In this document: piece after piece, positions 54,406-64,000 of the stretch | Layout: each line of letters opens with the position of its first letter | Numbering within the stretch: the stretch's first letter is position 1 | Assembly: GCF_042186555.1 (NCBI RefSeq) | Contig: NC_133329.1 | Span: 72,252,057-72,316,056 of the forward strand | Reading direction: 5' to 3' | Source of the DNA: Aquarana catesbeiana | Taxonomy: Eukaryota; Chordata; Amphibia; Anura; Ranidae | Length of the DNA stretch: 64,000 bases | The notes under the pieces: model-generated | Told to the model about the DNA's origin: nothing | The model's input: the letters and a program-made list of their open reading frames with translations, nothing else | Database searches by the model: none | Position numbers and translations under genes: made by a program

Positions 54406-54514
54406 TAGTTTCAGTGTAGTGTAGTGAGACCGTGTCAGTAATCTTGACATTAGTATATAGCTAGAGTAGGGACAGTTCAGATAACTTCAGTGTAGTGACG
54501 GTTGAACACCGTCT

Positions 54515-54920
54515 ATTTGATTGCGTTACTGCCAGTTTAACGCCATATAGTTTTGCGTGTGTTACTGCAAGTTTAACGCTATATCATATTGCGTGCGTTA
54601 CTACCAGTTTAACGCCATATCATATTGCGTGCGTTACTGCCAGTTTAACGCCATATCATATTGCGTGCGTTACTGCCAGTTTAACGCCATATCATATTGC
54701 GTGCGTTACTGCCAGTTTAACGCCATATAGTTTTGCATGCGTTACTGCCAGTTTAACGCCATATCGTATTGCGTGCGTTACTGCCAGTTTAACACCATAT
54801 CGTATTGCGTGCATTACTGCCAGTTTAACGCCATATAGTTTTGCGTGCGTTACTGCCAGTTTAACGCCATATAGTTCTGTGTGCGTTACTGCCAGTTTAA
54901 CGCCATATAGTTCTGTGCAT
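54515..54920 (+). repeat. 36-bp minisatellite, 11 units
   Basis: Unit ttgcgtgcgttactgccagt plus ttaacgccatatcata. Being 12 codons long it keeps a frame open (ACVTASLTPYHI repeats), which is not evidence of a protein. Confidence 0.9.
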
Positions 54921-55329
54921 CACTGTAAGTTTGGCGCATTATATTGCAGTATATTATATTGTATCCGTGGAGTGTGTCTGTGTAGTGTAAGTACTCAAAT
55001 TAAAGGGCAACAAACACCTCTTTACATTGATTAAAGTGCATCTACCTACAGATTTCAACTTCTCCTTTACATTTGCTTATAAGCACCGCCCCCTCCCTCC
55101 CAATAATGTCTGGGAGAACAACAAGGAGAGGCAGACATTCCCTTGGCACTGTAAGGGGGCCAGCAAGCTGCTTAGCTTTAAGGGTGTTCAATCATTTAAC
55201 CTGGAAGAATGTTTTTGGTATAGTTTCAGTGTAGTGTAGTGAGACCGTGTCAGTAATCTTGACATTAGTATATAGCTAGAGTAGGGACAGTTCAGATAGC
55301 TTCAGTGTAGTGACGGTTGAACACAGTCT

Positions 55330-55699
55330 ATTTGATTGCGTTACTGCCAGTTTAACGCCATATAGTTTTGTGTGTGTTATTGCAAGTTTAACGCCATATC
55401 ATATTGCGTGCGTTACTGCCAGTTTAACGCCATATAATATTGCATGCGTTACTGCCAGTTTAACGCCATATCATATTGCGTGCGTTACTGCCAGTTTAAC
55501 GCCATATAGTTTTGCATGCGTTACTGCCAGTTTAACGCCATATCGTATTGCGTGCCTTACTGCCAGTTTAACGCCATATCGTATTGCGTGCGTTACTGCC
55601 AGTTTAACGCCATATAGTTTTGCGTTCGTTACTGCCAGTTTAATGCCATATAGTTCTGTGTGTGTTACTGCCAGTTTAACGCCATATAGTTCTGTGCAT
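55330..55699 (+). repeat. 36-bp minisatellite, 10 units
   Basis: Same unit and order of variants as the first array with one unit fewer. Confidence 0.9.
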
Positions 55700-55999
55700 C
55701 ACTGTACGTTTGGCACATTATATTGCAGTATATTATATTGTATCCGTGGAGTGTGTCTGTGTAGTGTGAGTACTCAAATTAAAGAGCAACAAACACCTCT
55801 TTACATTGATTAAAGTGCATCTACCTACAGATTTCAACTTCTCCTTTACATTTGCTTATAAGCACCGCCCCCTCCCTCCCAATAATGTCTGGGAGAACAA
55901 CAAGGAGAGGCAGACATTCCCTTGGAACTGTAAGGGGGCCAGCAGGCTGCTTAGCTTTGAGGGTGTTCAATCATTTAACCTGGAAGAATGTTTTTGGTA

Positions 56000-56409
56000 T
56001 AGGTTTCATGGGCACAATTAACACCCCAGGACCAATTTTTCTGACAGGTGCATATCACTGCAAATTTCTTTGCCTGCAAGGGCACCTACACAGGGTTATG
56101 GTGGTAAGGCGAAAACCCAAAGAGTAATTTTTATGCACCTGTTTGACAGGTGCATATTATTGAAATTTTTTACAGCAAGGCAAATTCTTGCTTTCATCAA
56201 GATTATCTCTATAGGGTTACGGTGGGAAGGCGCCACCGACACCCAAAGAGTAATTTTTCTGCACCTGTTATTTCTATCCAAAGTCAAAGTGACACCAGAA
56301 TGTATCCAAAAAATCTCTAATCTTGTTCCCCGTGCACTACATTGTGGCCTCATCATACATATTGGCTCCCCAGCTGTTGCTGAGCAAAATTAAGGCAGCT
56401 TGCAGGAAA
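56000..56409 (+). other. repeat-like, no gene recognised
   Basis: Two related segments, gacaggtgcatatcactgca and gacaggtgcatattattgaa, each followed by an aggcgMMRacccaaagagta phrase, form a degenerate direct repeat of about 110 bp. Confidence 0.5.
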
Positions 56410-56988
56410 AATTACATTTCTTTCTCGAACATCATGGGACACAGAGCCACAGTAATTACTGATGGGTTATATAGGTATCACTGGTGATTGGACACTGGCA
56501 CACCCTAACCAGGAAGTTCAACCCCTATATAATCCCTCCCCTTGCAGTGATACCTCAGTTTTTACGCCAGTGTCTTAGGTGATGGACGTGTAAAGATGTC
56601 CTGTGCTGAGCTCCAAAGGGAATATCCTGATATCCTATACTGGGGCAAACCAGGCGAACCGGATCCATTCAAAGTGTCTTTTCATGGCCGAATTGGATGG
56701 TACCCGGGCCTCGTGTCCGAAGAAATGAGGTTTTACCTGTAATGCTTCTCTTTTTAGAGAGCTGGCTTTAAACCTCCTTATTTCTGGCTGGGTGCTTTAC
56801 AGGGCCAGAACTGTGGATCCCCCTATTCGTAGGGGACCCCAGTCTCTGACGGTTTTTTCAAACGGAGCCCACCGTGAGAGGTGAAGATTGGGTCTGTACA
56901 ACAAAACCCTGCGGCTGGATAAGGTAAGAGGAGATTCCACAGAATTTTTTAATTCTAGTAGGTTTCTCCTTTAAGGTAAATGCATGCT

Positions 56989-57091
56989 ATGCCTATTGTG
57001 ACCACCGGGGGCTGCCAAGAGCACATATCTTTTCATGCTGATGTCTGTCTCAAGTGTTCAACGCTGTACAAGCTCCTCCTGCCGGCTCCAG
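56989..57091 (+). CDS. possible small DIRS gag exon
   Basis: MPIVTTGGCQEHISFH followed by DVCLKCSTLY, with a Cys/His pattern, then CCAG|gtaaga, a donor-like site. A further start (57508, MGRRGSNTPFFEQ) precedes the LINE insertion. Splicing is an inference. Confidence 0.3.
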
Positions 57092-57551
57092 GTAAGATGG
57101 GATGGGGGGCTCTCCTCATGGATATCTCCCCCCAGACTGGGGGGGGCTGCAGATGATCTGTAAAGCGGCTAGACACCGCATTTTCACCGCCGTCGCGGCC
57201 GCCGCCGCCATTACACAGGCAGGCCTATCATTACCATGCGGTTAAGGGGGGGCGTCAGCACAGTGTGCTCAGACACCCACAGGACCGGCTGCAGGCTATT
57301 AAAGGCACTAATTACAGGTGCACTAAGCCTTTCTGGAGGGACACAGAGCTGACGGTCGCATGTAAGGTGGGACACAGGCATTCTCCTAGGCAGTATTTAC
57401 TAAAGTAACACCAGACTGAGCATTGGGTGGCAAGGCTTTTAGCCAGACTACATTGCTCAGCAGTCAGTGCTCATTTTTTTGATACCTCCACCTTGTTGCT
57501 TTGCACTATGGGTAGAAGAGGTTCAAACACCCCTTTCTTCGAACAGTGATA

Positions 57552-60500
57552 GGGAAGCTGGCAGCCTTTCAGGAAGGCCTCCTAGTCCTGGGGGGTGACT
57601 TCAATGTCCCTTTAGACCCTGTAATAGACACCTCCGCAGGCAAATCTCACTTACCATACAGGGCCCTAAAACAAATCAGGGTTTGCCTCCAAGAACTGTC
57701 GCTCCATGATGCATGGCGTACCCGCCACCCAAAAAACAAAGACTATACCTTTTATTCTGCCCCCCCCAAACAAATACTCTCGAATTGACTACCTATTCCT
57801 CTCACAGCAAGACCTCCTGACTTTGACAGCGGCAACCATAGACCTTATGACAATTTCGGACCATCATCCCATTTCCATGACACTTACTTTTCCAGATACG
57901 CTCCATCGAACGTATATTTGGAAATTAGACCCGACACTTTTAACAGATGCATGAAACGTACAAGAGATCCGGTCCTGCTTAATGGACTACTTCATTGAAA
58001 ATGACACCCTAGACACGTCCTCCCTGACGCAATGGGAGGCCCATAAATGTGTCATACGAGGCAAATTGATATCCTTAGCAGCAACAGTCAAGAAAGCGAA
58101 GAAAGCTACCCTATCCAATTTATTTGCTAAACTGAAGAAACTTGAAACCCTACACAAACACACTCTAGCTCAACAAACTCACTCCAAACTTACTGAGACA
58201 CGCACACTTATCAAGGAAGAACTGCACCACAATCTTAAGAAAAAATTCATTCTTTCTCACAAACTCTTTTACGAGTTTGGAAACAAAAGTGGCCAACTAC
58301 TCGCACGGGCACTACGTAAGAAAAAGCCAATAACACGATCCATCAGCTACACTCAGCTAAGGGAAAACCCCTCACACACAATGGTGACATAGCAAAGGAA
58401 TTTGAAAAAATTATTCCTCCCTCTACGACCTACGCACTTCAGATCCTGATTCGACCTCAGCATCCCAGAGAACTCTAAACATTGACTCGTTTCTGGAACA
58501 ATATGCCCCAGGGAAAATATCCCAGGAGACAGTAGCATCCCTAGACTCACCGATTTCTCCCACAGAATGGGAACAGGCAATTAAACAGCTTAAACCCGGA
58601 AAGAGCCCAGGTCCAGACGGTCTTCCAGCGGTATATTATAAGACATTTTCAAACACGCTCCAGACCCCCTTTCTTAAAACCCTTAATTCGCTCTCCCCCT
58701 CAAACCCACTCTCAAAGGGAATGTTGGAGGCCCACATTGTGGTCATTCCCAAGGAGGGCAAAGACCCCTCTCAAACAGGAAGTTACTGACCAATATCATT
58801 ACTAAATGTCGACATAGTTATTCTCCAAGATATTAGCCAACAGACTATTACCCCTCCTACCTTCCATAGTGTCCCAAGATCAAGTAGGCTTTGTCCCTGG
58901 ACGCGAAGCCAGGGACAACACCATCAAAGCAATTAACTTACACCATCTGATATCCCAAACTAAACAAAGCGGCTTCTACCTGTCATTAGATGTGGAGAAG
59001 GCGTTTGACAGAGTGTCCAGGGACTACATGTCGGCAGTTTTACGAGCCTTAGGGCTTGGTCCTCATGTGATCGGACTGATCCTATCGTTGTACGGCAACC
59101 CCTCAGCTAAGGTGAAGGTCAATGGCACTCTGTCCGACGCCTTCCCTATCCGCAACGGAACAAGACAGGGATGCCCCCTATTACCCATTCTCTTTATACT
59201 TACCCTTGAACCCTTCCTTCGCAAACTCACACTTAACCCAGACATCAAAGGAATCAGATCTCCAGATAAAGAATACAAATACGCTGCATACGCAGACGAT
59301 ATATTGTTGTTCCTCACACAACCATTAACTACTCTACCAATACTATTATCCGAATTTAAGCACTTCCAGACCATTTCTAACTTAACTAACTTTCGATCAC
59401 ATACCTAGGAACTCAAATCCCCTCCAAAATCTCAGATTTATACACCAAAAATTTCCTTCCACTCCTAAATAAACTAACCTCGGACCTCAAAACTTGGAAC
59501 AAACCGACTTTCTCATGGTTTGGTAGAGCGGCCATACTGAAGATGAACGCTCTGCCAAGAATCCTTTACCTCTTACAGACAATCCCGATACAGATCCCCC
59601 CCTCTTTCTTCAAAACATACAGACAGATATGTTCCAACTTCCTATGGGGAAAACACAGACATAGAATTGGTCACAACCAACTTACTCGCCCGAAAAATCT
59701 GGAGGCATAGGCCTTCCGAACTTCCTCCACTATCACACAGCCACTCACCTTGCCAGGATAGTGGACGGGAATGTCCATACCCAACAGAAAGACTGGGTCT
59801 CTTTAGAAGCCTCCTTCACTAAATTAACCCTGAGCTCACTCCCTTGGATTTCCCCAAACCAACTCCCACCAGAAACTCGCTCACACCCGACGATTGGCCC
59901 CACCATACAATGCTTTCACCAAACATGTAATAAGACCTCCATTTCCTCCACCCCCAGTCCATTGACCCCGATAAAGTTAAACCCCAATTTCCCTCCAGGA
60001 ATGTACCACCAATACCTCTCAGACAACTGGCCACAGGAACAAATCAGAGCCCACCAATTTTACCACAACGGCAAATTACTCACAGCTGGTCAAATTGCCG
60101 CCCGCTTAGAAAAGGCACCTATCTCTCCATGGGCATACATAATAATAGCCCATTACCTCAAAATCCTAGACAAAAGTGGTCAATGCTCCAGACCGCTCAC
60201 ACCTTTTGAATCACTGTGTATCAAGACAACACCCCAATCTCATCTTATCTCCTACATACATAACCTAATCTTTGCTGATCTTAAAGCAAATGAAAGTCAG
60301 TCCTGCAGAAAATGGGAGGCTGACTTATCCATCCAACTAACGGAAGAAAGATGGGAACAAATATTTCTAAACATACACAAGGGTTCAACCAATGTCACCA
60401 CCCAGGAAAATGGGTTCAAAATTCAGGCTAGATGGTACCATACCCCAGTTCTGTTCAATAAATTTAAAGCTGTTATCCCTGAAACGTGCTGGAGGTGCCA

Positions 60501-60789
60501 TCAAGAAAAGGGTACCCTTCTTCACATCTGGTGGTCCTGCACCCCACTGCGAGCCTTTTGGTCAGAGGTCCAGCGCATAATCACGCAAGTTACCACTTAC
60601 AAACTTGAGTTCACCCCTGCCCAATTTCTTCTACACCTCTCATCTTTACCACACGCCACCTATCATAAGTCGCTAATGATGCATATGATTAACGCAGCTA
60701 AGCAATGTATACCCGTACATTGGAATTCAACTCATATACCCACTATCAAAGAATGGTTTGCTAGAATAAACAGAGTAGCAGAAATGTAA
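57552..60789 (+). pseudogene. LINE ORF2, broken
   Basis: Endonuclease: GLLVLGGDFNVPLDPVID, KQILSN / YSRIDYLFLSQQDL (shift at a run of seven C near 57765), ISDHHPISMTL. RT: KPGKSPGPDGLPAVYYK near 58600, SQDQVGFVPGREARDNTIKA at 58870, SLDVEKAFDRVSRDYM, TRQGCPLLPILFILTLEPF, YAAYADDILLFL near 59285. Long C-terminal part 59761-60789 with TCWRCHQEKGTLLHIWWSC. At least five breaks; inactive. Confidence 0.88.
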
Positions 60790-61636
60790 CAGCTTATACA
60801 TATCTCACGTGACACGCCAACAAAATTCAGTCGCAAGTGGGCCTGTTGGATTCACTATCAAACTTTACCTGAATACAAGGACACGCTAACTCCACCCACA
60901 TGAAGCATAGGTAACTTTGATGACATATCTGTTTTCAACCCAAACTCCCCACCATCATTTCCTCCGTCCTTCAATGGGAGATTACCCCCCCAAGTTACCC
61001 TAAAAAACTCCCTCAAAACCCAGTTGCCAAATACCACTTACCAGGGGAAGTCAGAGACCCCCCACCCCCTCCCCCTCCCTCCCTAATGCTTTCTCCCTTC
61101 CTCCCCCTTCCATGCGCCCCCAGCCTCCCACCTCCCTTCCCTTGCGCTTCTCCCCCATTTTCTATGCCCTCTATTTAGACACCCATGTAAGCACACAGTC
61201 TTCCCACTTCACATACTTATTAGATACCCAACCCATAAAACAAACTTCAGACAATCACGAAGTTACTCTGAACGATCACTGACCAGGCCCACACAGACCC
61301 AGTGATAAGTATAATACACTTACGACAGAGGTCATACTTGAGTCTCACTCTACAAGACCGGTATATTGATACTTTCATTGCAAGAAGAATACATTTTCTA
61401 TAGAACACCATTTATAGGACAATTAATGCCCAATTAAAGATATAAGTTGGGTTAATACCCCTTTCACAATTGACCTAGCATGGAAGTGATTATCAATGTT
61501 AGCCGGGACATTCTGTATTTCTATATCTTGCAACTTTTTCATTTTCGTTGTTCAATGTTTGATGATTAATGATTGCAGTTAAGACTTCATAATCACCAAT
61601 AAAATAAAATACTTTGGAAAAATAATAGTAAAATAA
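60790..61636 (+). other. LINE 3' UTR
   Basis: C-rich, T-rich stretch (61060-61150) then A/T-rich tail. No gene. Confidence 0.6.
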
Positions 61637-61639
61637 TAG

Positions 61640-62265
61640 TCTGACTTGTCCTGTAGACAATGCTCAGATGCTCAGGGATGCTGTAGATAAAAAGATGGAA
61701 TCCCTATTGAAGGATGTTTTCTCCTTAGCAGGTTCAATGGCTCAACCTGCAGTAGCAGCGATTGGAGTCTGTCAATACTTAAGAGACCATGTTAAACAGG
61801 TCATCACAGTTTTACCTGAACAGCAGGCCCAGGGGTTGGCTAACCTTCCAGCGGCCTTATGCTTTGTTGTTGACGCCATTAGAGATTCTATCATGCAAAC
61901 CACCCGTCTTTCACTGGGGTTGGTGCATATAAGTAGAATCCTATGGTTGAAGAATTGGTCAGCCGAAGCACCATGTAAGAAGCTCCTGGCTGGGTTTCCA
62001 TTTCGTGGTGAAAGGTTGTTTGGAGAAGACTTGGATAACTATATCAAGAGAATCTCTTGTGGGAAAAGCACTCTGTTACCTGTTAAGAAGAAGAGTAAGC
62101 GTCCCTCTTTCAAACGGACTCTTTCCCCAGCATTGGGGGGCTTCAGCCGCCAGGCAGTCTCAACGGCCTCCTCCATCTGGGTCCAGAGACAAGAGTCAAC
62201 CCCAGGGACAAAAGAAGTCCTGGGGGAAGAAGCCTACTAGGCAAAACACTAAGGACTCTGCATGA
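61640..62265 (+). pseudogene. DIRS Gag-like C-terminal region
   Basis: The frame from 61668 (LRDAVDKKMESLLKDVFSLA ... AALCFVVDAIRDSIMQT) runs to about 62170. The expected Gln/Lys-rich tail (QGQKKSWGKKPTRQNTKDSA) is in the next frame and stops at 62265, so a frameshift lies between about 62080 and 62200. Upstream it was severed by the LINE insertion. Confidence 0.6.
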
Positions 62266-62279
62266 GGGGGCGCCCCCGC

Positions 62280-64000
62280 TCACTCGAGTGGGTGGAAGAC
62301 TGCGACAGTTCTCAGGGCTCTGGCAGGAGGCTTTCCAGGACAGACGGGTAATCTCCACGGTAACCTTAGGGTACAAGCTGGAGTTTCAGAAGTTCCCTTC
62401 TCCCCGTTTCCTCAGGTCAAGTGTCCCCAGAGATCCAGAGAAGAAGCAGTCGCTCCTTCTAGCGTTAGAGTGACTTTTATCGCAGGAGGTCATTGTGGTA
62501 GTTCCCACGAAAGATCAAGGATTGGGCTTCTATTCCAACCTTTTTACGGTCCAAAAACCAAATGTGGATGTCAGGCCCATTCTGGATTTAAGAGATCTGA
62601 ACCGATTCCTAAGGATTCAATCCTTCCGCATGGAATCAATTCGGACAGTAGTCTCCACACTGCAGGGAGGAGAATTTCTGGCATCAATAGACATCAGAGA
62701 TGCATATCTGCATGTGCCCATTTTTCCTGCCCATCAGAAGTTTCCGCGCTTTGAGATAGGAGGGCGCCATTTCCAGTTTGTAGCTCTGTCTTTTGGGATA
62801 GCCACTGCACCTCAAGTGTTCACAAGACTCTTGGCTCCCCCTCTGGCCAGATTAGGGGTCAGGGTATAGCTGTCATAGCATACCTAGACGACCTGCTCCT
62901 GATAGACCGGTCGGTAGCCTCCTTGAGCGGAAATTTGAGGACCACAGTCAGCTATCTGGAACACCTGGGTTGGATCCTCAACCTAGAAAAATCTTTCCTA
63001 AAACCAGTAAGAAGCCTGGAGTATTTAGGTCTGATCATAGATACAGGCCAGGAGAAAATATTTCTACCTCAGGCAAAGATCACTGCTTTAAGAGAGCTGA
63101 TTCTGGCAGTCAGGACCAAGAAGGGTCCTTCTGTCTGTCTTTGTATGAGACTACTAGGGAAGAGGGTGTCTTCATTCGAAGCAGTTCCCTATGCGCAGTT
63201 TCATTCAAGAATGCTGCAACACAGTATTCTGTCGGCCTGGAACAAGAAGGTTCAGGTATTAGACTTTCCGATGCACCTGTCGCATGCGGTGCGTCAGAGC
63301 CTTAATTGGTGGCTCATACCCGAAAACCTGCAGAAGGAGAAATCCTTTCTACCGGTCACCTGGATGGTGGTAACAACAGATGCCAGTCTGTCAGGTTGGG
63401 GAGCAGTTCTAGAACAGTCTGCGATCCAGGGGCTATGGTCCAAGACCGAGAGGACCTTACCCATCAACATTCTGGAGATCCGGGCGGTATACCTAGCCCT
63501 AAAAGCCTGGAATATCAGGCTACAGGGTTGCCCGGTCAGGATCCAGTCTGACAATGCCACAGCAGTGGCTTATGTCAATCATCAGGGAGGCACCCGGAGC
63601 CGAGCTGCTCAAAAGGAGGTGAACCAGATCTTAGTCTAGGCAGAGATGCATGTGCCATGCATATCGGCAGTTTTCATTCCAGGGATAGAGAACTGGCAGG
63701 CGGACTATCTAAGTCGCCAGCCGTTACTTCCAGGGGAATGGTCTCTGCATCCCAACATCTTTTGGGCCATATGCCAAAGATGGGGGGTTCCAGATGTAGA
63801 TCTCTTTGCATCCCGATTCAACAAAAAGATAGACAGATTTGTGGCAAGAACAAAGGATCCTCTTGCATGCGGTACGGATGCGTTGATGATTCCTTGGCAT
63901 TGGTTCTCACTGATTTATGCATTCCCGCCTATTCTGCTACTGCCACGACTCCTTCGCAGGATCAGGCAGGAAAGGAAGTCAGTTCTTCTGGTGGCTCCCG
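62280..64000 (+). pseudogene. DIRS reverse transcriptase-RNase H, broken, incomplete
   Basis: Order: GGRLRQFSGLWQEAF (62288), TLGYKLEFQKFPSPRF, a TGA at 62471, VVVPTKDQGLGFYSNLF, SIDIRDAYLHVPIF (RT motif A), LSFGIATAPQVFTRLL (motif B), a frameshift in a G run near 62863, then AYLDDLLLI (catalytic YLDD, 62880), LEYLGLIIDT, RNase H motifs TTDASLSGWGAVL, ILEIRAVYLALKAW and IQSDNATAVAYVNHQGG, a TAG at 63637-63639, then WQADYLSR and DVDLFASRFNKKID to the window end. This is the standard DIRS order. Three lesions make this copy inactive, but the rest is well preserved. Confidence 0.88.

Larger units (their letters stand above)
54406..55999 (+). repeat. tandem duplication of an 815/779-bp block
   Basis: 54406-55220 (815 bp) and 55221-55999 (779 bp) are near-identical. 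The length difference is exactly one 36-bp repeat. Each block ends with a small open frame starting atgtctgggagaacaacaag (MSGRTTRRGRHSLG). After the second copy this frame runs from 55885 to 56127, 80 residues; it is basic at the start, of unknown nature, and may be the stub of a transposon protein. Confidence 0.85.
57548..61636 (+). mobile_element. Tx1/L1-clade LINE inserted in DIRS
   Basis: 5'-truncated in the endonuclease. 3' end ccaataaaataaaatacttt followed by A-rich aataatag repeats. DIRS coding text stands on both sides. A clear TSD could not be read. Confidence 0.75.
56410..64000 (+). mobile_element. DIRS-type retroelement, 3' end beyond window, split by a LINE
   Basis: The leader starts near cgaacatcatgggacacaga, recalled from amphibian DIRS elements. 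After the inserted LINE (57548-61636) come a Gag-like C-terminus and a DIRS RT-RNase H. The tyrosine recombinase, methylase-like domain and terminal repeats that define the order would follow beyond 64000 and cannot be verified. Confidence 0.75.

Noticed and set aside
54495..55813. Repeat proteins with ACVTASLTPYHI units
   Set aside because: A 36-bp repeat is 12 codons, so any open frame stays open; no independent evidence of translation.

Overview
The window looks like nuclear DNA of an anuran amphibian, most likely a ranid-type large genome. This is inferred from its content: Tc1/mariner, piggyBac, hAT-type MITEs, Tx1/L1-like LINEs, a DIRS retroelement, a BEL/Pao relic and a tRNA-type SINE, nested up to three or four deep, with one vertebrate multi-exon gene running through them. 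Nothing bacterial or viral was seen. No search could be run, so family names rest on motifs, terminal repeats and target-site duplications (TSDs) read directly.

Layout. 1-3.1 kb: LINE scrap, a hAT MITE and a 518-bp foldback. 3157-8466: a young LTR retroelement (575-bp LTRs differing at about 5 positions by eye; 4-bp TSD CTAC) inserted in a SINE. It has a short gag-like region, an 868-codon ORF of unknown function, no visible polymerase genes and a set of X-box (RFX-type) palindromes. 9.1-10.3 kb: a TTAA-flanked element with a minisatellite. 10.7-11.75 kb: an internally deleted Tc1. 13.5-22.5 kb: a Tc1 copy interrupted by a BEL/Pao remnant and by a 6.2-kb piggyBac element with a near-complete transposase, a 392/395-bp higher-order tandem array and two minisatellites. 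22.9-26.0 kb: a TTAA MITE and a Tc1 with an uninterrupted 346-aa DD34E transposase.

The host gene is on the + strand. Exon 1 (26161-26200, signal peptide), exon 2 (36766-37095, Ig V), exon 3 (50668-50967, Ig C1-like) and exon 4 (53376-53660, Ig C1) all have GT/AG sites, and every junction is phase 1. They join into a V-C1-C1 immunoglobulin-superfamily surface protein in the style of SIRP or related receptors. The transmembrane and cytoplasmic exons are not visible and probably lie beyond 64000. An IRF/ISRE-like motif lies 30 bp upstream of the start codon. The first C1 domain lacks its B-strand cysteine.

The introns are almost entirely transposons. Intron 1 holds a nested MITE stack, a TTAA element, a Tc1 fragment, a 4.2-kb LINE with a 10-bp TSD and a 2.1-kb piggyBac-related copy. 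Intron 2 holds two antisense LINEs, a Tc1, a hAT MITE with a minisatellite, a perfect 47-bp hairpin and another TTAA minisatellite element. Downstream of exon 4 lie a tandem 815/779-bp duplication containing 36-bp repeats and a DIRS element split by a LINE.

No cooperating multi-gene system was found. The best candidates for something undescribed are the polymerase-less LTR element with its 868-codon ORF and X-box set, the piggyBac family whose copies carry a minisatellite at the same relative place, and the V-C1-C1 gene itself.
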